Under the pieces are notes generated by a model. That model searched no databases, had not been told where the DNA came from, and saw only the letters and a program-made list of their open reading frames with translations. Shown piece by piece: positions 1 to 9,962 of a stretch of DNA of 64,000 nt. A program made the translations under genes and the position numbers. Each line of letters opens with the position of its first letter. Within the stretch, counting starts at the first letter, position 1. This DNA is from an uncultured Bacteroidales bacterium (GTDB lineage Bacteria; Bacteroidota; Bacteroidia; Bacteroidales; F082), in contig ONKQ01000014.1 of the NCBI GenBank assembly GCA_900318465.1, positions 1 through 64,000 on the forward strand. Reading direction: 5' to 3'.

Positions 1-79
1 AATCAACAATTCAACAAAAATCACTATTTTTGCCGCCGCAAACGTGGAAAGATTTGATTTGATTGCAACCACAAGAAAA
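1..79 (+). repeat. Truncated copy of the SAM-II riboswitch leader
   Basis: These 79 bases are identical to 657-735 and closely match the metK leader. The copy carries the -7-like box and the first aptamer stem (GTGG at 44-47, CCAC at 69-72). It stops before the conserved GCTAAA and runs straight into gldA coding sequence, so it cannot form a complete aptamer. The junction lies in a short shared string (about CACAAGAAAA). This could be a genuine recombination or an assembly join at a contig end. Confidence 0.8.
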
Positions 80-603
80 TCGGGGCTTTGTCGAAGGGCT
101 ACCGCCAACGCGTCGGCCTCGCCCAAGCCATGATGCACGACCCGCAGGTGCTCATCCTCGACGAACCCACCTCCGGCCTCGACCCCAACCAACTCATCGA
201 CATCCGCAACCTCATCTCCAACCTCGGCAAAGAGAAGACCGTGCTGCTCAGCACTCACATCATGCAGGAGGTGGAAGCCATCTGCGAACGCGCCATTATT
301 ATTAATAAAGGTGTGGTGGTGGCCGACGACAAGATCGAGAACCTGAAACAGGACAATGCTGCCAGCAATGTCATCATCGTGGAGTTCGAGAGCGAAGTCA
401 GCGAGTCCTTGCTCCGAAGCATCCCGCAGGTGGGACGTGTACAGCAAGTCAAGGAAAACCACTGGATTATCGAACCTCAAGGCGACATCGACATCCGCGC
501 CAACCTGATGAAATGGTCGGTGGATCGCGGCCTAATTATCAAGACCTTACAGAAAGAGGACTTGAGCATTGAGGAGGCGTTCCAGAAGCTGACGAAATGT
601 TGA
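70..603 (+). pseudogene. gldA: GldA-like ABC transporter ATPase, 5'-truncated
   Basis: This is the C-terminal part of a gliding-motility-type ABC ATPase of the GldA family. Visible are the ABC signature (LSKGYRQRVGLAQ), Walker B and D-loop (VLILDEPTSGLDP), the H-loop (STHIM) and the GldA-type C-terminal extension. The Walker A half is missing. Read upstream, the homologous frame starts at about HKKIGALSKGY and meets a stop at 55-57 inside the riboswitch-derived repeat, so no intact start exists here. GldA normally works with the membrane subunits GldF and GldG; neither is in the window. As written the gene could not bind ATP through a P-loop. It is either a real remnant or an assembly break. 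The nearest usable start (TTG at 88) would make a 171-residue fragment. Confidence 0.75.
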
Positions 604-650
604 TTGTTGAATTGTTGATCGTTGGATTGTTTTTTGCAACAATTCAACAA
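604..650 (+). terminator. Inverted repeat after gldA, terminator-like
   Basis: A 14-bp perfect inverted repeat (TTGTTGAATTGTTG at 604-617, complement at 637-650) directly follows the gldA stop. The loop holds a T run. It is built from 7-8 bp repeat units (TTGATTG type), so it is both a repeat array and a possible hairpin terminator. Confidence 0.5.
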
Positions 651-680
651 ATAAACAATCAACAATTCAACAAAAATCAC

Positions 681-688
681 TATTTTTG
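681..688 (+). promoter_or_regulatory. -7 promoter box of the GH2 leader
   Basis: TATTTTTG followed by CCGCCGCAAA matches the Bacteroidota -7 element TAnnTTTG and lies just upstream of the SAM-II aptamer. No clear -33 TTG was found. Confidence 0.55.
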
Positions 689-696
689 CCGCCGCA

Positions 697-748
697 AACG
701 TGGAAAGATTTGATTTGATTGCAACCACAAGAAAAAATGCTAAACCAA
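697..748 (+). promoter_or_regulatory. SAM-II riboswitch aptamer, second full copy (upstream of GH2 gene)
   Basis: The aptamer repeats the metK leader: GTGG (700-703) pairs with CCAC (725-728), the loop contains GATTTGATTTGATTGCAA, and the hallmark GCTAAA follows at 739-744. A -7 box TATTTTTG sits at 681-688. Downstream the homology to the metK leader resumes (ATTTCCCACACAAATT..., TAACTAACTAA) after an inserted dispersed repeat at 768-788. The downstream gene starts at 896, so the expression platform differs from that of metK. The gap 604-895 holds only this leader and the repeats. Confidence 0.72.
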
Positions 749-767
749 TGCCGTTTCCCCCTGGGTT

Positions 768-788
768 CCTGAGCCTATCGAAGGGCCC
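768..788 (+). repeat. Dispersed palindromic repeat (CCTGAGCCTATCGAAGGGC type)
   Basis: This short element lies inside the second riboswitch leader, where the metK leader has no counterpart. Related copies, in reverse orientation, are at 31456-31485 (inside tilS) and 37747-37777 (after korB). All share a CCTGAGC-Y-TRTCGAARGG core and resemble REP-type intergenic elements found in many bacterial genomes. Confidence 0.7.
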
Positions 789-895
789 TTTCAACTTTAG
801 ATTTCCCACACAAATTTCTTATTAACTAACTAATTATTATTTTGTATTATTATAAGTTTAACAACGCATTATTCAATTTAAATAATTCATTGACA

Positions 896-3800
896 ATGAG
901 CAATTTGTATAGATTTTTACGATGCGCCGTGATGATGGCGGTGATGATTTTTGTCGGCGGTGGCACGATGTGGGGGCAGGTCCCTGATGGCGTGTATTAT
1001 ATCACGAATACAGCCGACCTAGGGAATCTCCCCAATCCTAATACTGGTGGCTATGACAGATGGTATCTGTGGCCTTCGGTAACAACTAATTCCCAAACAG
1101 GAAAGCAATACCTGACTACTTTTTATGATGCACAGGCTCCAGCATGTGATGAAAACGGTGTGAGTTACGGGGCTTATGACAACACTTATAGTCACTGGGT
1201 AGTAAAAAACTTAAATGATGGTACAGGAAGATTCCAACTCATTAATCCCAAACTTAACAAATATATTGTTATCCGCAGTAAAGCAAACTATGGAGATAGA
1301 GACGTATGGACGAACCAACAGGCGATGATATTGTCAGATCATATTTCAAATTGAATGGCTCTTCTTCCCCATATTTGATATCTCCAACAATAAATGCAAC
1401 AACTGATATTGCTAATGCGACAGACTATACAGCAGGTACATTAACATTAAACAGTGCTAAAGGCAACAAACGCTATCTCTGTTCCACCAACGACCAGCAG
1501 ACTCCGTATAACACGGACCGACGTCAAGGATTGCTACAATTTTATGATAATGCTCCAACTTGGACGTTTACCGAAAATAAATTACCCGCTCCCACCATCA
1601 GCGACGTGAGCGCAACTAATACCATCACCATTACCGATGCCAATGGTCTGCCTGAGGGATATACCATACGTTATACTACCGACGGGACTGACCCTACAAC
1701 CACTACTGTAACTATATATTCTGGACCAATCATCGTTGAAGAGGGCATGACGGTCAAGGCCGTAGTGGTGCGCTATGGTATCGTGCTGACCAGCATGGCC
1801 GAAAAGTCCGTTTCTTCTGTCATAGCGGCACCCACAATTACCAACAACTACGACGGCACCATCTCGCTGAGTACAACCACACCGGATGCCACGATATACT
1901 ACACCACCAACGGCGATACCCCCGACAATACTAGCACAGCATATTCTTCACCCTTCTCCTTGGGTGATGCAACAATCATCAAGGCTATCGCTTATATAGG
2001 CTCAGATAATTCCGATGTGACCACCTACAACGTGCCGGCATATACCACGCCAACCATTAGTTTCAACAACAGCACTTCACTAATCACCATCACCAGCGAG
2101 GGCACCGTTTATTACAACACGGGTGATGGCTCTCAAGCCGCCCCAACTCCTTCTTCTGGCACTTTATACAATGAACCGTTCACTGTGTCCTCTGACATCA
2201 CTGTGAAGGCCATCGCCACACACGCAGGCTATCTTATTTCCGATGTGGCAACATTATCCACCACTCAGGGCGATGTTGATTACTCGCAGGAATATCTCAC
2301 CTTCACCGTGCTCTCAGGTGGAACAATTCCTTGGAAGTCCATTGGAACTGGAATGGCAAAAGAAATCTCTTACAGTATCAATAATGGTTCGTGGACATCA
2401 ATAACAGCTGGAGATGATGTTACAATAAGTGTAGCTGCCAATGATGTTGTAAGATTCAAGGGATTAAATTCAACGTATGCAAAAGACAGGGCTAACTATT
2501 CTGGATTTGATGGAGGTACAGCAACATTTGACATCTCCGGTAATATAATGAGTCTTATCTATGGTGACAACTTTGTTGGTCAGACAACAATGTCAGGCTC
2601 ATATAATTTCTGTTCTATATTCAAGCAGTCAATGGCAGTGTCAGCAGAGAACTTGATTCTCCCTGCAACCACATTGACCAATTACTGTTACCGTGCAATG
2701 TTCAGCAAAGCTCAAAATTTGACAGCAGCCCCCGCCCTTCCGGCAACCACATTGGCACAAGGTTGTTATTGGTATATGTTTGAGGAATGCCCAATTACAA
2801 CAGCACCTGACCTTAATGCTACAACATTGGTTAAAGAATGTTATGGAAACATGTTTAATGGATGTTCAAACCTTAATTATATAAAATGCACAGCAGCAAA
2901 CGGATTAGATGCTTCAAGTGCATTGACAGATTGGGTTAAGAACGTAGCATCAAATGGTATCTTTATAAAGGATGTAGATGCAGAATGGACAATTGGTGCA
3001 TCAGGTATTCCATCTGGATGGGAAATCGAGATTGCTGAACTTGTATCTCCCGTCATCACTTGTGATGGTGAATTCATAACAATCACCTGTCAGACATTTG
3101 GCGCAAGCATTTATTACAGGTTAGGTCAGACAGGAGATTTCTCTTTATATTCAGCGCCTATTGCAATCCATGAAAACACAATGGTTGAGGCGTACGCGGA
3201 AAAGAGTGAATTACAGAGCAATATAGTAAGTGAATACTGTGTAGCAATCAAATCATACAAATTTGCAGGAATGGAAATAATTCCTGGCCCTCTTTACTAT
3301 GGTAGCAATGGATATGAAATAAAAGAGGGTTGGAACCATGATTCATATAATTCAGTATATGGCAAGAATGTTGGTAGCACCTATTTCAATTTCATTGAAC
3401 TTGGGCAGTTGTTTGAGTCATCAGTGTTCTCAACATCTGATGGTGACATCGAAAAAGTTCTTGATCCACTTGATGGTTGGAGAGTTCCTTCAAATGCAGA
3501 ATGGGCTTCCATCTTGGGAACAACCCGTAGTGGTTCAACCGTAAATGGTTCTTCCAACAAGCATTATGCAATGATACAACTGGAAGGTGTCACACACGCC
3601 AATTCTTCTGCACCTTCAGGATTGCTCATCTTCCCTGACGGAGAAACAATAACTGGCGTTGCACTTTCCAACATGGACAATACAACTTCCAATACGGGTA
3701 TTGCAGAATCAGAGTTGAACGACTATTTGGGTCAGGGTTGCATATTCTTACCGGGTAGTGGTCACTATGATGGCAGTCAGCAAACTTGGGGCGATGCACA

Positions 3801-6800
3801 TTACTATTGGAGTTCCACAGAAAACAATTCATCAACAGGATATGATTTAAACTTTGAACCTTCAAATACAATATCATCAGATAACAACAAGGACAAGGGA
3901 ACCTATTATTTCCCGGTTTATCTTGTAAAGGACGCTGCCGATAAAGCGACAAGGCTCCTCAGAACTTGGACATATAATAACAATGAGGTGGAACTTCCTT
4001 ATTCCGTAAATGCAATTGATGGCCATTCAGCGAGTTATGCAAGGGGCACATTCACCTTTACAACGGATGTGAAGGTAAAGGAAGCACAACCTACATATCT
4101 TTGGTTCCAGCATGCCGACCAATCAGCTGCGGTATATGTAAATAACACATTGGTTGAAAAGCACTGGGGTGGTTACAATGCGTTCTTTGTGGATATATCT
4201 AACCATGTACACGTCGGAACCAACGATATCAAAGTTGCAGTGAAAAATAATGAGGGTAATTATCTTGCACCTAATGCCGGTGACTTCAACTTCAATGCCA
4301 CACTTGGTGAAGTGAAACTCATTTCATCCCCTGTTGTTCCTCATCCTGATTATGGTTATGACGGATTCCATATCACATCAACAGTGACTTCAGCATCTGC
4401 TACCATAACAGTAACGACTTCTGTTCCAACAAACGCAACAGTAACCTGTTCTATAAAGGGTACTAACTGTAATTTTTCAGACTCCATGACAAGTGATGGA
4501 ACTGAGATGGCATTCACAACAACCATCACCAATCCACGTCTCTGGAATGGCACATTGGATCCATATCTCTATGATGTGACACTCACCATTGCAAAGGATG
4601 GTGTAGTATATCATAAATTCAAGAGAGGATATGGCCTCAGGTTCTTTGAATATGTCATCGATAATGTTACCCCTGCAAACTCACGTTTCATGCTCAATGG
4701 TTCACCTTATCTTTTGAGGGGTGTCTGTATGCACAACGATTTGGAAGGAAAGGCGAATGCCCTTACTGCGGAAGACAATGACAATGACTTTGAAATCTTG
4801 AAGGAACTTGGATGTAACTTCGTTCGTCTCGCACACTATCCACATCCCAAGGAGGTTTATGACTGGTGTGACAAGATGGGTATCATAGTACAGACAGAGG
4901 TGCCTTGGGTAAACAATGGTAATTCCACCCTTCCAAGTGATTACTATACTCACCTTGAAGGACAGTACAAAGATATGGTAAATCAACACTACAATCACCC
5001 TTGTATTGTGTTCTGGGGATTGAGTAATGAAACAACAACAGATGACAAGAGTTTTGTAAAGGATAAGATCAATGGATACATATCCCTCATCAAGAATCTT
5101 GATTCATCCCGTTTGGTAGGTTATGTGATGTCCCACAGCGTTGATAATCCAAGTGGATATTATAATGACCCGAATGCTGATTGGTTCGGTTGCAATATCT
5201 ATGCAGGATGGTATATCGACCAGAATTCAAACAACCCTACAAATCGTCTAAATGCACGTTTGAACAATACCCTTACCCGCATAGGAAAACCATTGGCATT
5301 CTCTGAATATGGTGGTGGTGGCACACAAAGCTGCCACTCTGATGACTTCATGACAACAACAACAAGGGGTAACAACCCAAGACACGACATTGAATATCAG
5401 ATGTGGTTGCACGAAGGACACATCGCAGCAATCAAGAACAAACCAGAGTTGTTATTCACATCTCTGTGGCAGCTATTTGACATTGCTGTATCCAACAGAC
5501 AGGAAGGTTATAAAGTTTGTTTGGATGGAGAGACAGAATTTGACTATGATGAGCTCAGGAGATTGAACAACAAGGGGCTTGTTGAGAGAGACCACAAGAC
5601 AAAGAAGGATCCATTCTATCTTTACAAGGCTTGGTGGAACCAGACAGACAAATTCGTACATATTTGCGGAAAGGATTATGAAAAGTTAACGAACAGAGTC
5701 ATAAAGTGTTACACAAATGATGGCAATTCATTGAGTCTTTATGTGAATAATACATTTATTGAAACTGTAAGTGTAACCAATAATATTGCTACATTCACTG
5801 CAAGGAACTTCAGTGGTGGTGATGTTATTAGGGTAAGTGGTGCAACGACAAATGACACATTTACTTTCACTAATGACCGTATAGCTGTTTTCACTACTGA
5901 CGGCAACTGGAACATGGTTTCCAACTGGAGCGATAATGCAGTGCCTACCACTGGAAGCAATGTCTTGATTGAAGCCAATGCCACCATCCCAGCCGACTAT
6001 GTTGCCCATGTTGAAGAAATCAGCATTAACGCAGACGCGACCCTCACCATTGCCGACGGCGGACAGCTCATCCACAGCAACGAGGGCGTGACGGCCACGG
6101 TGCAAAAGAGCATCAATGCATACTCGGTCAGCCAAAACCACGACGATGTTCTCACCGACGGCTGGTATTTCATCGCCTCGCCCCTCACCGATGCCTACAC
6201 ACCCGCAGGCAACATGATTGAAAACATCTACGACTTGTATCGCCTCAACCCGACAAGCGGAAAGTGGGAGAACTTCAAAAACACGACAGCCCATCCCGAC
6301 TTCACCACACTCAACAACGGCGCGGGCTACCTCTACGCCAACAGTGTGCAGACCACCCTCGGCTTCACGGGCGAACTCAAGCCATACAGCGAGGCCGATG
6401 GCGCCAATCAAGTGAACATCGGCGCCGGCTGGAACTTGGTGGGCAACCCCTTTGCCTGCAACGTTTGCGCTAACCAACCGTTCTACAAGATGAACGAGAC
6501 GCGCACGGGATTGTCGGCACAGCTGCCCGCTTCAACCGCCATCGCACCCTGCGAAGGCATCATCATCGATGCCACCACAGCGGGCACGGTGGCCTTCACC
6601 CAACCCAGCCAAGCCTCAGCCGCCCCAAGCCACGGCAGCCTGCAAATCGCACTGAGCCAAGAGGCCACGAGACGCGGGACTGCGGGACGCGAGGCCCTGA
6701 TGGACAACGCCATCGTGAGCTTCGACGAAGGCAGCCAGTTGGGTAAGTTCTACTTCGGCGAGCAGAACGCCAACATCTACCTGTCGCAAGGCGGCGAAGA

Positions 6801-7293
6801 ATACGCCATCGCCTACAGCGACAAGCAAGGCGAGATGCCCCTCAACTTCAAGGCCCACGCCGACGGCACCTACACCCTCACGGTGAACCCCGAAGGCGTG
6901 GAGATGGCCTACCTCCACCTGATTGACAACATGACTGGTGCGGATGTGGACCTGTTGGCCACGAATGGTGGAGACGCTTGCGTCTCTACGTACACCTTCA
7001 CCGCCAAAACGACGGATTTTGCTTCGCGCTTCCGCCTCGTGTTCGCCTGCGGCGACGACAATGGCAACAATGGCGGCGACAATGACAACTTCGCCTTCTT
7101 CAGCAACGGCAACCTCATCGTCAACGGCACGGGAACCTTGCAAGTGATTGACATTCTCGGCAGAGAAGTAGCCCAAAAAGAACTCTCAACTTTCAACTCT
7201 CAACTTTCAACTCTCAACTACGCCCCTGGCATTTACGTGTTGCGCCTCATCAACGGCAACGACGTGAAAACGCAGAAGGTGGTCATAGAATAG
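896..7293 (+). CDS. T9SS-secreted multidomain GH2-family glycoside hydrolase, frameshifted
   Basis: A secreted protein of about 2,100 residues. In order: signal peptide (MSNLYRFLRCAVMMA...), a lectin-like N-terminal region, two or three chitobiase-type CHB_HEX_C repeats (IRYTTDGTDP, IYYTTNGDTP), BspA-like repeats (nt 2640-3040), a FISUMP-type domain (nt 3250-3930, GWRVPSNAEW), and a GH2 domain with jelly-roll, sandwich and TIM barrel. The likely acid/base is in WGLSNE (nt 5014-5031) and the nucleophile in SEYG (about nt 5303). A T9SS type A sorting domain ends the protein. The reading frame breaks between 1300 and 1352: the first frame stops at 1352-1354 and the rest is open from 1300, consistent with one missing base. 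ATG 896 is preferred over TTG 842 because it starts the signal peptide. The middle (about 2300-5890) looks more AT-rich than the ends. The role is probably cleavage of a beta-galactoside-type glycan at the cell surface; the substrate is unknown. Confidence 0.75.
7183..7219 (+). repeat. Heptameric repeat inside the T9SS sorting domain
   Basis: Five units of CAACTYT type with a 7-bp period lie in frame within the C-terminal sorting domain and encode STFNSQLSTLN. The same repeat occurs in intergenic DNA at 54371-54409 and, in reverse orientation, at 9964-10006. Confidence 0.8.
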
Positions 7294-7314
7294 AATCAGA
7301 TTTCAATTCTGACA

Positions 7315-7354
7315 AAATAAATCTGGACGAGGCTTGCCCCGTTCAGATTTATTT
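7315..7354 (+). terminator. Terminator after the GH2 gene
   Basis: AAATAAATCTG (7315-7325) pairs with CAGATTTATTT (7344-7354), with GAC/GTT pairs extending toward the loop, followed by TTG. The hairpin ends a few bases before the metK -7 box. Confidence 0.7.
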
Positions 7355-7357
7355 TTG

Positions 7358-7365
7358 TACTTTTG
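7358..7365 (+). promoter_or_regulatory. metK promoter -7 box
   Basis: TACTTTTG, a Bacteroidota -7 element, lies about 10 bases upstream of the aptamer stem. A TTG at 7333-7335 is about 22 bases upstream and could be the -33 element, although it lies inside the preceding terminator. Confidence 0.55.
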
Positions 7366-7371
7366 CCGCCG

Positions 7372-7428
7372 CAAACGTGGAAAGATTTGATTTGATTGCA
7401 ACCACAAGAAAAAATGCTAAAACAATGC
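7372..7428 (+). promoter_or_regulatory. SAM-II riboswitch (metK leader)
   Basis: GTGG (7377-7380) pairs with CCAC (7402-7405) around AAAGATTTGATTTGATTGCAA, followed by AAGAAAAAAT and the conserved GCTAAA at 7416-7421. This matches the compact pseudoknot of SAM-II as recalled from the env87 aptamer (GAUUU...AUUGCAA, stem strand, GCUAAA). Its place in front of SAM synthetase is what the family predicts: SAM binding should lower MetK expression. The leader is about 130 bases to the ATG. Not tested by covariance search. Confidence 0.82.
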
Positions 7429-7498
7429 TTTTTCCTTCCCTATCAACTTCAGACTTCCCACACAAATTTATTATTAACTAACTAATAAACAATTTGTT

Positions 7499-8770
7499 AT
7501 GGGTTACTTTTTCACTTCAGAATCCGTTTCCGAGGGCCATCCCGACAAGGTATGCGACCAGATTTCGGATGCCGTCTTGGACGAGATTCTGCGTTACGAT
7601 CCTACTTCAAAAGTGGCTTGCGAGACTTTGGCCACCACTGGCCTCGTCGTGGTGGCTGGCGAAATCCGCACCAATGCCTACGTTGAGATTCAGGACATTG
7701 CACGGCGCGTCATCAACCGCATCGGCTACAACAAATCAGAATACCAATTCGATGCGCAGTCATGCGGCGTTTTGTCGGCCTTGCATGGTCAGTCCAACGA
7801 CATCTTCATGGGCGTGGGCCGCGACAATCCTGAAAACCAAGGTGCCGGCGACCAAGGCATGATGTTCGGCTTCGCCTGCAAGGAAACCGAGAACTACATG
7901 CCCTTGACCATCGACCTCTCGCACCTGCTGTTGAAAGAATTGGCCAACATCCGTCGCGAGGGCAAGAAGATGACTTACCTCCGCCCCGACGCCAAGTCGC
8001 AAGTGACGGTAGAATATGGCGAAGGCTGGAAACCGCTCCGCATCGACACCATCGTCATCAGCACACAACACGACGAGTTTGCCGACGACGAAACCATGCA
8101 GAAACAAATCGAGGCTGACATGCGCAACATCCTCATCCCCAGAGTAAAGAAACAGCTACCTGTCCGACTGAAGCGGCTCTTCGGTGAGGACATGAAACTC
8201 TATGTGAACCCTACGGGCAAGTTCGTCATTGGCGGTCCCCACGGCGACACGGGCGTGACAGGCCGCAAAATCATCGTCGACACCTATGGTGGTCGCGGTG
8301 CCCACGGCGGCGGAGCTTTCTCGGGCAAGGACAGCTCGAAGGTAGACCGCTCGGCGGCCTACGCTGCGCGCCACATCGCCAAGAACCTCGTGGCCGCCGG
8401 CATTTGCGACCAAGCCTTGGTGCAGATTGCCTACGCCATCGGCAAGGCCGAGCCTGTGGGCTTTTACGTCAACACCGAAGGCACCTCGCACGTCAAGATG
8501 AATGACGCAGAAATCGCCTTGAAAGTCAGGGAATTGGTCGACTTGCGGCCTTATTTCATCGTGAAGCGTTTCGGCCTTACCAACCCCATTTTTGAGGAAA
8601 CGGCTTCCTACGGACACTTTGGTCGCAAGGCCGAGACCCGCAAGGTGGAAGTGTACTACGAGGACAACGACACCTTCCGCGAAGGCGAACACATCTACAA
8701 GAACGTGGAGTTTTTCGGCTGGGAGAAACTTGACCTTGTGGACGAGCTAAAAGCCACATTCGGACGATAA
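7499..8770 (+). CDS. metK: S-adenosylmethionine synthetase
   Basis: Makes S-adenosylmethionine from methionine and ATP in the cytoplasm. The 423-residue product has the N-terminal [16 protein letters not shown] motif, the ATP-binding [10 protein letters not shown], the [14 protein letters not shown] segment and the glycine-rich [19 protein letters not shown] loop, all intact and in family order. Its length (slightly above 400) fits the Bacteroidota form. The ATG at 7499 follows the riboswitch leader. The gene is monocistronic, bounded by the terminator at 8796-8827. Control by SAM through the SAM-II leader is the obvious expectation. Confidence 0.97.
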   Translation: MGYFFTSESVSEGHPDKVCDQISDAVLDEILRYDPTSKVACETLATTGLVVVAGEIRTNAYVEIQDIARRVINRIGYNKSEYQFDAQSCGVLSALHGQSNDIFMGVGRDNPENQGAGDQGMMFGFACKETENYMPLTIDLSHLLLKELANIRREGKKMTYLRPDAKSQVTVEYGEGWKPLRIDTIVISTQHDEFADDETMQKQIEADMRNILIPRVKKQLPVRLKRLFGEDMKLYVNPTGKFVIGGPHGDTGVTGRKIIVDTYGGRGAHGGGAFSGKDSSKVDRSAAYAARHIAKNLVAAGICDQALVQIAYAIGKAEPVGFYVNTEGTSHVKMNDAEIALKVRELVDLRPYFIVKRFGLTNPIFEETASYGHFGRKAETRKVEVYYEDNDTFREGEHIYKNVEFFGWEKLDLVDELKATFGR

Positions 8771-8795
8771 AACCTAATAACGTGGTTATCAGAAA

Positions 8796-8827
8796 AAAAG
8801 CTTGCGAGAGGAATCCCGCAAGCTTTT
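8796..8827 (+). terminator. Bidirectional terminator between metK and the lipoprotein gene
   Basis: Perfect 11-bp stem AAAAGCTTGCG (8796-8806) with CGCAAGCTTTT (8817-8827). It lies between convergent genes, and A/T tracts on both sides suit termination in both directions. Confidence 0.85.
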
Positions 8828-8852
8828 GATTTTTATCAAGTTACAAGTTAGT

Positions 8853-9380
8853 TTATTCCTCTTCTACCATCTGCTCCATCGCCATAATGGACATAATCTG
8901 ATCAGGAGTCAGACCAAGAAACTCAATAGCTCTCTCAGCGTCTTTGACGTGTCTGCTTTGAGGATAATCATCAATAAGCCTTTGCAACATGACATGGGCT
9001 TGAGCTGTGTCTTGAAGCATGTCGTCATAAACGAAAGAGCCCAGCAAAAACAGGCTTCTCGGTGCCACCTTTGACTCTGGATACTGTGACAAAAGTTGGT
9101 TGCCCAATTCGATACTCTTGTCAGGATTCTTCAGCATCACATTGATTTCCATAGCATGATACAGCCAAAGGGGTGCTGTGGAGTCTTCCGGATTTTGCTC
9201 GACAAACTCACAGTATTTCTCTGCCACTTTTGGCGCAACGGATTCATTCATCGACCCATCCTCATTGAACAATTTGGCTTCAGCCGCCTCAAGGTCTTTT
9301 TGCGTAATTTTCTTTTCGCCGCAAGCCATCATCCCGAAAGCCAAAAATGCGGCAATCATAATCATCAGTGATTTCTTCAT
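8853..9380 (-). CDS. TPR-like lipoprotein
   Basis: A 175-residue protein with a lipoprotein signal (hydrophobic segment ending FGMMAC, Cys 20), so probably anchored in the periplasm or outer membrane. The rest is helical and resembles tetratricopeptide units (APLWLYHAMEINVMLKNPDKSIELGNQLL, then SKVAPRSLFLLGSFVYDDM, then AHVMLQRLIDDYPQSRHVKDAERAIEFLG), as in outer-membrane assembly or adaptor lipoproteins. It lies 12 bases downstream of def on the same strand and is probably cotranscribed with ruvX and def. The exact role is not recognisable from sequence. Confidence 0.75.
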   Translation of the reverse strand: MKKSLMIMIAAFLAFGMMACGEKKITQKDLEAAEAKLFNEDGSMNESVAPKVAEKYCEFVEQNPEDSTAPLWLYHAMEINVMLKNPDKSIELGNQLLSQYPESKVAPRSLFLLGSFVYDDMLQDTAQAHVMLQRLIDDYPQSRHVKDAERAIEFLGLTPDQIMSIMAMEQMVEEE

Positions 9381-9392
9381 TGTATTAAGATT

Positions 9393-9962
9393 TTATCTGT
9401 GTTTCTTTTTATGCGGGAACACCATGCGATAATCCACATCGCAACGGCCATCCATAATGGCGCGTAGTTTGCTTTGCAACAAGGTCTTGCGTAACGGCGC
9501 AATGTTGTCCACATACACATGGCCCTGCAAATGCTCATACTCATGCTGGATGATGCGGGCGCGGATGCCTTCAAAGACTTCCTCATATTCTTGGAAGTTC
9601 TCGTCGAGGTATTTGATGCGGATTTTGTCGGGGCGCATCACCTCTTCATAAATGTTAGGCAGGCTGAGGCAGCCTTCCCTGAAAGGCACCTCGTCGCCGA
9701 AAGTCTCAAGGAGTTCGGCGTTGATGAAAGCCTGTTTGAAGTCCTTTGCATCAGGGTAATCGGGATAGAACGGGTTGCCGTCAACAATGAAAAGGCGGAT
9801 GGACTTGTTGACCTGTGGAGCGGCTAAGCCAACACCCTCGGAATGGGCCAAGGTCTCCCACATGTCGGCCAGCAGTTTGTCCAAATCCGGATAGTCCGAT
9901 GTGATAGGCTGCGCGATGGCTTTCAGCGTGGGGTGTCCGTATGCTACTATGGGTAATATCAT
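9393..9962 (-). CDS. def: Peptide deformylase
   Basis: Removes the formyl group from the N-terminal methionine of new proteins. All three metal-site motifs are present: GVGLAAPQ (about residue 44), EGCLSLP (about 110) and QHEYEHLQG (HExxH, about 155), giving the Cys and two His ligands plus the catalytic Glu. The 189-residue length is typical. The ATG abuts the ruvX stop with no gap, so the two genes form a translationally coupled pair, a common arrangement in Bacteroidota. Confidence 0.95.
   Translation of the reverse strand: MILPIVAYGHPTLKAIAQPITSDYPDLDKLLADMWETLAHSEGVGLAAPQVNKSIRLFIVDGNPFYPDYPDAKDFKQAFINAELLETFGDEVPFREGCLSLPNIYEEVMRPDKIRIKYLDENFQEYEEVFEGIRARIIQHEYEHLQGHVYVDNIAPLRKTLLQSKLRAIMDGRCDVDYRMVFPHKKKHR

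Noticed and set aside
842-895. TTG start at 842 for the GH2 gene
   Set aside because: The ATG at 896 begins a good signal peptide; the 18 extra residues (Tyr/Asn/Leu-rich) look like translated leader.
5728-6477. Open frame of 249 codons opposite the GH2 gene
   Set aside because: Antisense shadow in the GC-rich C-terminal part of the secreted protein.
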